Shown: one piece after another, positions 58,613 to 64,000 of the stretch
Numbering within the stretch: the first letter of the stretch is position 1
Layout of the letters: each line of letters opens with the position of its first letter
Notes under the pieces: generated by a model
What the model was told of the DNA's origin: nothing
The model's database searches: none
What the model saw: the letters and a program-made list of their open reading frames with translations, nothing else
NCBI RefSeq assembly: GCF_900114785.1
Contig: NZ_FOUG01000002.1
Location: forward strand, 434,001 to 498,000
Direction of reading: 5' to 3'
Length of the DNA: 64,000 nucleotides
DNA from: Variovorax sp. OV329
GTDB lineage: Bacteria; Pseudomonadota; Gammaproteobacteria; Burkholderiales; Burkholderiaceae_C
Program-made: the position numbers and the translations under genes

Positions 58613-59578
58613 ATGCTGAAGCGGACCCTTTTAGTCGGAACTCTGTGTTGCGGAGCAGAGTTTGTTCGCGCCCAGAGCGATCCGCAGCAATCTCGAAAGG
58701 TGCATCGCATCGGATACATCTCGGCAGCGGCTGACCTCGAGCATTTCCAAGAGGCCATGCAGAAGCTAGGCTACATCGAGGGGATCAATACAGTCTTCGT
58801 TGTTCGGCTGGCAAGAGGACGCCTGAACCTCTTGCCATCCATGGCTACCGACATCCTGAGGCTGCAGGTGGAGGTGATCGTCGCCGCCAGCCCACCGGCG
58901 ATTCAAGCTGCCAAGAATGCTACGTCAACAATTCCCATCGTGATGGCCGTGACGTCGGTGGATCCGGTGCGTTCTGGATTTGTGACCAGCATGGCGCGGC
59001 CGGGGGGCAACATCACAGGCGTGGCTATGATTTCGGACGTGATCGCTGGGAAGCGGCTCGAACTGCTCAGTGAAGTGCTCTCAAGGTCGAAGCCGATTGC
59101 ACTCCTTGCGCAAGTGGGGCACACGGCAGGGCCAGGGCAAATCGAGGCTGCGAAAATGGCAGCGCGCTCGCTGGGCAGAGAGCTCCTCGTTTTCGAGGTC
59201 CGGGATGCCAGGGACTACGAATCCGCCATATCCCAAGCCTCTGTCGAGTCGGCGGGACTCTTTGTTCTGTCGAATCCAACCTTCTTCGACGACCGAGTTG
59301 CCATTGCGACGCTTGCCTCGCGCAATGGCCTGGCAACGCTTTGCGAGTGGCGCGAAATGGCGGCGGCTGGATGCCTGATGGCTTACGGGCCTAGCGTGGA
59401 GGCTCTTCACCATCGTGTTGCCACCTTCGTGGATCGCATTCTCCGCGGAGCGCAAGCGGGTGATCTGCCGGTAGAGATGCCCATGAAATTTGATCTAACG
59501 ATCAATCTGACCACAGCCAAAGCCTTGGGAATCAACATTGAGAAGTCTCTGCTTAGACGGGCTCAACTGCTCCATTGA
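58613..59578 (+). CDS. ABC transporter substrate-binding protein (ABC_sub_bind family)
   Basis: A 321-residue receptor of the TrpX-like ABC_sub_bind group. Signal peptide MLKRTLLVGTLCCGAEFVRAQS is short and atypical. Mature part: VHRIGYISAAADLEHFQEAMQKLGYIEG, EVIVAASPPAIQAAKNATSTIPIVMAV, SGFVTSMARPGGNITGVAM and ALGINIEKSLLRRAQLL at the end. Permease and ATPase genes are missing next to it, so it is orphan. Codon use and GC are lower than flanking genes, suggesting recent arrival. Confidence 0.82.
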   Translation: MLKRTLLVGTLCCGAEFVRAQSDPQQSRKVHRIGYISAAADLEHFQEAMQKLGYIEGINTVFVVRLARGRLNLLPSMATDILRLQVEVIVAASPPAIQAAKNATSTIPIVMAVTSVDPVRSGFVTSMARPGGNITGVAMISDVIAGKRLELLSEVLSRSKPIALLAQVGHTAGPGQIEAAKMAARSLGRELLVFEVRDARDYESAISQASVESAGLFVLSNPTFFDDRVAIATLASRNGLATLCEWREMAAAGCLMAYGPSVEALHHRVATFVDRILRGAQAGDLPVEMPMKFDLTINLTTAKALGINIEKSLLRRAQLLH

Positions 59579-59780
59579 GGCCCCTAGACAGGTCGATATG
59601 GCGATGGGGCTCTAGCCTATTGGCGGCGGGCTCATTGGGCGTATTTCTATCCCGAGTGCGAGCGCATTGGCAGAGAACCAAGTTTGGTCATGCCGGTTGC
59701 GTGCGAACAATTTCGGGTTCGGTACAGGGTAGGCGCATGAAGGCCATGCGAACGCTCGGCGAGTGCTTCGACCGGCTACA

Positions 59781-59803
59781 GTCGGCCAGGACCGGACCTT
59801 CGA
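59781..59803 (+). repeat. Degenerate intergenic repeat copy b
   Basis: GTCGGCCAGGACCGGACCTT plus CGA; second copy of the repeat seen at 57867 and 60200. Confidence 0.4.
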
Positions 59804-59848
59804 CTCGGTCAGAAAAATGCGGATTGAACTCTTTCCAAGAGGGTCTAG

Positions 59849-60187
59849 ATGGTGTCTGTTCCAACGGAGCCCGTGTCACAAGTAGTCTTCGTTCACGACT
59901 ACTTCCAGGTCGTTTTTCATGGCGATTGCTTCAGCTTCTATGGCCCCGTAGAAGTCAGAAATGACGACCGAGAGTTGACACAAGGGCGACCGGGCTTCTG
60001 TGACGCGCTGGTTGAACTCATTGGCGAGCGGGCAACCTCGGTAGTCGTTGGCGACGACGGGGAGTTGACGATTGCCTTCAGCAGCGGCGCTGGACTCAGG
60101 GCTCGGCCAGGTCCGCCCGATGTAGGCCCAGAAGCCTGGCTGTTCAATGGTCCAAGCCGCCAGATTGTTGGCAGTGCGTGCTGCTGA
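59849..60187 (+). CDS. Small orphan protein (DUF6188-like)
   Basis: A 112-residue protein starting MVSVPTEPVSQVVFVHDYF with AGAGGG 5 bp upstream. The alternating hydrophobic pattern (VVFHGDCFSFYGPVEV; VVVGDDGELTIAFSSG; PEAWLFNGP) matches small beta-rich proteins of the DUF6188 type, some of which accompany toxin systems as immunity-like proteins. No toxin gene is adjacent. Family assignment is tentative. Confidence 0.6.
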   Translation: MVSVPTEPVSQVVFVHDYFQVVFHGDCFSFYGPVEVRNDDRELTQGRPGFCDALVELIGERATSVVVGDDGELTIAFSSGAGLRARPGPPDVGPEAWLFNGPSRQIVGSACC

Positions 60188-60199
60188 CCAGCTGCGGTA

Positions 60200-60223
60200 G
60201 TCGGCCATCAGCGGACCTTTGGC
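60200..60223 (+). repeat. Degenerate intergenic repeat copy c
   Basis: GTCGGCCATCAGCGGACCTT plus TGGC; third copy, lying between the two orphan genes. Confidence 0.35.
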
Positions 60224-60241
60224 ATTCAGCCCTCCACGCAC

Positions 60242-60733
60242 ATGTCATCCAGAGAACCTCTCGTGTCACCCAGCCGCCCTCAGCCGGTGAGAAGAACGAC
60301 GATTGAGTGGGCCTTGATGGCGGGATTCGCGTTCCTCATCGCTGCAACTGCGACCTGGCATGCTCTTGGACGACCGAAGTCCTATTTCGAGTATCAGGTC
60401 CTCAGCAATCTCTCGAAGCATCGACCGGATTCTTTGAGTCGTCTAGATTTGAAAGACTTGGCTCCGGGCATATGGGAATTGGTCTGTGAAGCCCACGGGT
60501 ACAGCGGCCCTCTCTACTTGAAAAAGTACGACCGCACCTACCCTGCGGTCAGCGACCTTCAGGATGGTTCATGGGGGCTAGTCTTCATCGAGCCAAGCGG
60601 CGCGTTCTCCTCGGTGGCGGGGACGTGCGGCTCGACTGGGGTGCTAATTTCCGTTGACCGTGGCTGTGTTCCAGTTGGAGACGCAGTTCTACAGCGCGTC
60701 ACCAACAACAGGGCCTGCGCCACCTTCAAATAG
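60242..60733 (+). CDS. Orphan membrane-anchored protein
   Basis: A 163-residue protein with one N-terminal membrane helix (IEWALMAGFAFLIAATATWHAL, about residues 21-42) and a soluble C-terminal domain, probably periplasmic. It has three cysteines (CEAHGYSG, GTCGSTG, RGCVPVGD) in the second half, which may form a disulfide. LAPGIWELVCEAHGYSGPLYLKKYD is the most protein-like stretch. No family recognised. Codon use is less GC-rich than core genes here. Confidence 0.62.
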   Translation: MSSREPLVSPSRPQPVRRTTIEWALMAGFAFLIAATATWHALGRPKSYFEYQVLSNLSKHRPDSLSRLDLKDLAPGIWELVCEAHGYSGPLYLKKYDRTYPAVSDLQDGSWGLVFIEPSGAFSSVAGTCGSTGVLISVDRGCVPVGDAVLQRVTNNRACATFK

Positions 60734-61002
60734 TCGAGTAACAAGGGTCCGCTTTCGAGCAAAGCGTATGGCCGGAATGGGCACTCACCGGCCGATGACC
60801 ACCTTTCGGGCTCAATCACGCCGTCCGGATGCTCGTCAGCAGACCGCTGAGCCATGCTGCCCCTCTTTTCCAGCATTGAGCCACCGTCGAGCATCAGTGC
60901 GCGGTTGACGCGATCTTCGACGGCCTAGTTATAAACTCGTTGAATGAAGTCATAGATATTCGAAACTTCGCCAATAGCTTGGTGCTGCATAGACTGGCCG
61001 CA

Positions 61003-62136
61003 ATGTCCACCGCGCACGTCGCCGCCGCACAGGCGCTCTCTCTCGATGCGACTTCCCGTCGCAGTTTTTTGGCCACCGGGTCCCTGACGCTGGCCAGCGT
61101 GGCGGCTACCGGAATGCTGCCCGTGTTCGCACAGGACGCGCAGACTCAGGCGTTGCTGGGTGTGGCGGCGCAGCAGCTTCCCGCGATTCCCGCGATCAAG
61201 CGCTCGGTCATCATTGACACCGACCCAGGCCAGGATGACGCGATCGCCGTGCTGTTCGCGCTGGCCGCGCCCGAGCGGCTCGATGTGCGTGCGCTCACGG
61301 TTTCGGTGGGCAACATGCCACTGAGCATCACAGAGAAGAACGCACGTCGGGTGCGCGACTGGGCCGGGCGCACCGACGTGCCGGTGTATGCCGGCTACCC
61401 TCGACCTCTGATTCGCGAACCGATCTTCGCCGATGACGTGCACGGCAAGACTGGCCTTGACGGCCCTATGCTTCACGAGCCGCGCGGCCCGCTTTCGCAA
61501 GGCCACGCGGTGGACTACCTCATCAAGACGCTGCGCTCGGCCGAAGCCGGAAGCGTGGTGTTGGTGGGCCTCGGCCCGCTCACCAATATCGCCGCAGCGC
61601 TGAACATGGCGCCGGACATCAAACCCGCGATCAGCGAGGTGGTGGTGCTCGGGGGGGCCTGGGGCGTGGGCGGCAACATCACGCCGGCCGCCACGTTCAA
61701 CCTGTACGCCGATCCGGAAGCGGCTTCGGTGGTGTTCCGCAGCGGCGTCCCAGTGACGGCAGTGTCGCACGATGCCGCGCGGCGCGTGCTCGTGACACCC
61801 GAGCGAATCGAGCCCTTTCGCAGGTTGGGCAACACCGCGGGCAAGGTCGTAGCCAACATCCTGGACTCGGCCATGGACTTCGCAATGCGCCGTCGGGGCG
61901 TCAAAGTGGGTCCAATGTATGACCCCTGCGTGATCGCTTATCTGCTGCAGCCCGAGCTTTTCAAGGGCGCACGCGTGCCCGTGGACATCGAGACCCGTGG
62001 CGAGTTCACTGCGGGTGCCACAGTGGTGGACTTCCGGGGCTACACCAAGCGCAAGGCGAACACCTTGTGGATCAACTCGGTCGATATAGACGGCTTCTAC
62101 GGCTTGTTGGAACAGCACATCGCGCGGCTGCCTTAG
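61003..62136 (+). CDS. Secreted nucleoside hydrolase (IunH family)
   Basis: A 377-residue inosine/uridine-preferring nucleoside hydrolase-like enzyme. N-terminal SRRSFLATGSLTLASVAATG is a Tat-type signal (RRxFLA). The Ca-binding aspartates are in DTDPGQDDAIAVLFAL (about residues 70-85). Then VLVGLGPLTNIAAALNMAP, VVVLGGAWGVGGNITPAATFNLYADPEAASVVF and MYDPCVIAYLL complete the family pattern. It would release ribose and base from nucleosides in the periplasm. The ATG at 61003 is chosen over a TTG at 60940. Confidence 0.9.
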   Translation: MSTAHVAAAQALSLDATSRRSFLATGSLTLASVAATGMLPVFAQDAQTQALLGVAAQQLPAIPAIKRSVIIDTDPGQDDAIAVLFALAAPERLDVRALTVSVGNMPLSITEKNARRVRDWAGRTDVPVYAGYPRPLIREPIFADDVHGKTGLDGPMLHEPRGPLSQGHAVDYLIKTLRSAEAGSVVLVGLGPLTNIAAALNMAPDIKPAISEVVVLGGAWGVGGNITPAATFNLYADPEAASVVFRSGVPVTAVSHDAARRVLVTPERIEPFRRLGNTAGKVVANILDSAMDFAMRRRGVKVGPMYDPCVIAYLLQPELFKGARVPVDIETRGEFTAGATVVDFRGYTKRKANTLWINSVDIDGFYGLLEQHIARLP

Positions 62137-62217
62137 TCTAGATCGCTGCGTTGCGGGTCCATCGTAGCGACGATGTTCACCAGGCTCAGCGGTGACCCAC
62201 GCGCCATCTGGTCAACA

Positions 62218-62448
62218 TCAACCGGCCTTGCGCCAGAGTGCCCGCGCTCGCATTCGGACTGCATTTTCCAGAGCGGCGTCGATTGGGCGGTAAACCTGTA
62301 GCTGCTGCGTTAACTGATTGAGCGTCGAGTGAAGATACCTGCGGTGCCACGGCCCTCTGCAAGCGCTGGACGCCGTAACCACCGGTCGATCGCGGGCGGC
62401 GAAGCTACCCGGCCCGCCGCACAGGCCACAGGCGCAGCGCAAGCGCAC
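62218..62448 (-). other. Possible protein remnant between nucleoside hydrolase and MFS genes
   Basis: A minus-strand frame whose end reads RYLHSTLNQLTQQLQVYRPI then ALENAVRMRARALWRKAG and a stop at 62218. The pattern is protein-like and codon use is normal, but the beginning is not. It overlaps the end of the MFS gene if extended. No family recognised. Confidence 0.22.
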
Positions 62449-63637
62449 CCAACCCCGACGTTGTCGCCAGCGCGGTCACGCCCAACCATCCCCATTGCGG
62501 CAGCACAAGCGCGGCCAACGCGGAGCCCGCGGCCATGCCGATGAACATGCCAGTGAACAGCACCGCGTTGAGCCGGCTGCGCGCCCCGGGCTCGATGCCG
62601 TAGACGATTGTCTGGTGTGCGATCAGCGTGGCCTGCACGCCGAGATCGAAGCCGATCGCGCTGGCAGCCAGCAGCCACAGCCGGGCGTGGGGCGACAGCA
62701 GCGGCATCAGCGCCATGGCCGCGAACGACACGACAACCAGCCCGGCACCGAGGCGCGTTACCAGTTCCGGGCCGCGGCGATCGGCCAGCCGGCCCGCAAG
62801 CGGCGCGGCCAGCGCACCGGCGGCACCTGCAAGCCCGAAAGCGCCGGCTGCAGCGCTGCCGAGATGGAAGGGCTCGCCATGCAGCATCACCGCCAGCGTC
62901 GACCAGAACGCGCTGAAGCCGATTGCCAGCAGCCCCTGCGCCAGGGTCGCTCGGCGCAGGCCGGGATGGCGCCGCCACAGCGCGGCCAGCGAGCCCAGCA
63001 GCGCACCGTAGGCCAACTGCGTCGTTGGCCGGAAGTGCGGCAGTCCGCGCCAGGCCGCAGCGCCGATCAGCGCGACGCTGGCCGCCGCCAGCACGAACAT
63101 CGCACGCCAGCCGAAATGCTCGGCCACGAAGCCGCTCAAGACCCGCGACAGCAGGATGCCGAGCAGCAAGCCCGTCATCACCATGCCGACCACCTTGCCG
63201 CGTTGCGAATCGGTCGCCAACGTGGCCGCGGCGGGCACGATGTCCTGCGCCATGGTGGCAGCCAGGCCGATCGCCAGGCTGGCCGCCAGCAGGAGCCCGA
63301 TGCCAGGTGCCGCACTGGCCAGCAGCAAGGCTGCGCACAGCGCCGCCGCCTTCGCAAGGATGATGCGGCGCCGGTCGAAGCGGTCGCCGAGCGGCGCCAG
63401 TAGCAATAGACCGAGCGCGTAGCCCAGTTGCGTCAGCGTGGGCACGAAACCGACCTCGCGGCTCGAGGTGCCGATGTCGGCGCCCAGGATGCCCAGCATT
63501 GGCTGGCTGTAGTAGATCGACGCCACCGCCAGGCCGGCGCCGCTGGCCAGCAGAAAGACCAGCGAAGCCGGGATTTGCGCGGGGCTCGCCCTGGCGTCGC
63601 CTGGAGCGCTAGCATGCGTCACTTGAATGGAAGACAT
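62405..63637 (-). CDS. MFS transporter (YnfM/arabinose-efflux-like)
   Basis: A 410-residue inner-membrane major facilitator with twelve hydrophobic segments. Seen: YYSQPMLGILGADIGTSSREVGFVPTLTQLGYALGLLLLAPLGDRFDRRRII (motif A-like GDRFDRRR, about residues 86-93) and a second DRRGPELV loop near residue 290. Substrate unknown; the closest style is YnfM-like drug or sugar efflux. Divergent from the LysR gene; the shared promoter has a LysR-type box. Confidence 0.9.
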   Translation of the reverse strand: MSSIQVTHASAPGDARASPAQIPASLVFLLASGAGLAVASIYYSQPMLGILGADIGTSSREVGFVPTLTQLGYALGLLLLAPLGDRFDRRRIILAKAAALCAALLLASAAPGIGLLLAASLAIGLAATMAQDIVPAAATLATDSQRGKVVGMVMTGLLLGILLSRVLSGFVAEHFGWRAMFVLAAASVALIGAAAWRGLPHFRPTTQLAYGALLGSLAALWRRHPGLRRATLAQGLLAIGFSAFWSTLAVMLHGEPFHLGSAAAGAFGLAGAAGALAAPLAGRLADRRGPELVTRLGAGLVVVSFAAMALMPLLSPHARLWLLAASAIGFDLGVQATLIAHQTIVYGIEPGARSRLNAVLFTGMFIGMAAGSALAALVLPQWGWLGVTALATTSGLGALALRLWPVRRAG

Positions 63638-63718
63638 GGTGTAAACCCTTGATTTCTTAAGTGGTCTGGAGTTTGACCCCGCATCCTTTCTCTTGGTAGC
63701 CGTCGAAGGCGCACAATA

Positions 63719-63741
63719 GTTATACGTCCCACGCATATAAC
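63719..63741. promoter_or_regulatory. LysR-type box GTTATA-N11-TATAAC
   Basis: Perfect 6-bp inverted repeat with 11-bp spacer, 82 bp before the MFS start and 11 bp before the LysR start. This is the classic T-N11-A architecture for LysR regulators and suggests repression of the regulator gene and activation of the MFS gene. Confidence 0.65.
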
Positions 63742-63751
63742 CGATTGCATC

Positions 63752-64000
63752 GTGCTGCCGTCCGCTCTCCCCTCCGTCGTCGCCTCGTCCGACCGCATCG
63801 AATTGATGAAGACCTTCGTGCAAATCGTGGAGGCAGGCAGCCTGTCGGCCGCGGCGGCGCAGATGCGAACCACGCAGCCCACCGTCAGTCGCCGGCTGCA
63901 GGCGCTCGAGCGCTTGCTCGGGGTGCGGCTGCTGCGCCGCTCCACGCACGCGATGAAGCTGACCGAAGACGGCGAGCGCTGCGTCGAACGTGCCCGGGAG
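63752..64000 (+). CDS. LysR-family regulator, 3' end cut by window edge
   Basis: The first 83 codons of a LysR regulator, running off the right edge. The winged helix is clear: RIELMKTFVQIVEAGSLSAAAA, QPTVSRRLQALERLLGVRLL and RRSTHAMKLTEDGERC. Start set at GTG 63752; ATG 63806 inside the helix is too late. Divergent from the MFS exporter, which it probably regulates. Confidence 0.88.
   Translation, partial: MLPSALPSVVASSDRIELMKTFVQIVEAGSLSAAAAQMRTTQPTVSRRLQALERLLGVRLLRRSTHAMKLTEDGERCVERARE

Overview
The window looks like chromosomal DNA of a high-GC betaproteobacterium, most likely Comamonadaceae (Variovorax/Ramlibacter/Acidovorax type). The evidence is the hemC-hemD-hemX-hemY order beside ppc, an AlgZ/AlgR-type two-component pair beside argH, a Bug (TctC) solute receptor, branched-chain amino-acid-type ABC transport genes, and strong GC bias at third codon positions. 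No rRNA, tRNA, CRISPR array, intact insertion sequence or prophage was seen. The lineage is an inference from gene content.

Layout. 1-2.9 kb: export end of an exopolysaccharide locus (Wzc-like tyrosine autokinase, cut by the left edge, and a Wza-like lipoprotein). 3.1-7.2 kb: haem operon hemCDXY. 7.3-10.1 kb: ppc, divergent from hemC. 10.2-14.9 kb: an accessory island with a phospholipase-D-type (Tle5-like) predicted type VI effector followed by two duplicated Sel1-type lipoproteins that are probably its immunity proteins. 15.5-19.3 kb: a nucleotide-sugar and glycan operon (WcaF-like acetyltransferase, GT2, UDP-glucuronate decarboxylase, UDP-glucose dehydrogenase). 19.5-22.6 kb: AI-2E-family exporter and algR/algZ-type genes, divergent from argH. 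24.0-26.0 kb: OmpR/QseBC-type two-component system. 26.1-28.6 kb: GT4 glycosyltransferase and OpgC acyltransferase. 28.7-37.3 kb: Do-family protease, a giant alpha-2-macroglobulin and three small genes.

37.4-45.2 kb: an ABC importer with a fused LivM-LivG-LivF protein, separate LivH and receptor, divergent from a PuuE-like deacetylase, a GntR/FCD regulator and a plant-type SABATH methyltransferase. A perfect 16-bp palindrome of GntR/FadR type lies in the divergent promoter. 45.2-47.4 kb: DUF2855 gene with a decayed SDR remnant, divergent from TetR. 48.3-53.5 kb: an AraC-controlled operon encoding a BKACE (DUF849) enzyme, a carboxymuconolactone-decarboxylase-like protein, a Bug receptor, a sulfite-oxidase-family molybdoenzyme and a cytochrome c. 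It reads as an uncharacterised catabolic route that may release sulfite. 53.8-54.1 kb: an orphan small gene. 54.7-57.3 kb: an ESPR-type autotransporter. 57.3-60.9 kb: a gene-poor accessory stretch of visibly lower GC with orphan genes and degenerate intergenic repeats. 61.0-62.1 kb: a secreted nucleoside hydrolase. 62.4 kb to the end: an MFS exporter divergent from a LysR regulator (cut by the right edge), with a GTTATA-N11-TATAAC box between them.

The strongest candidates for new biology are the effector/twin-immunity module with a localised divergence patch, the BKACE plus molybdo-oxidase operon, the SABATH methyltransferase tied to a Liv-fusion transporter, and that fusion itself.
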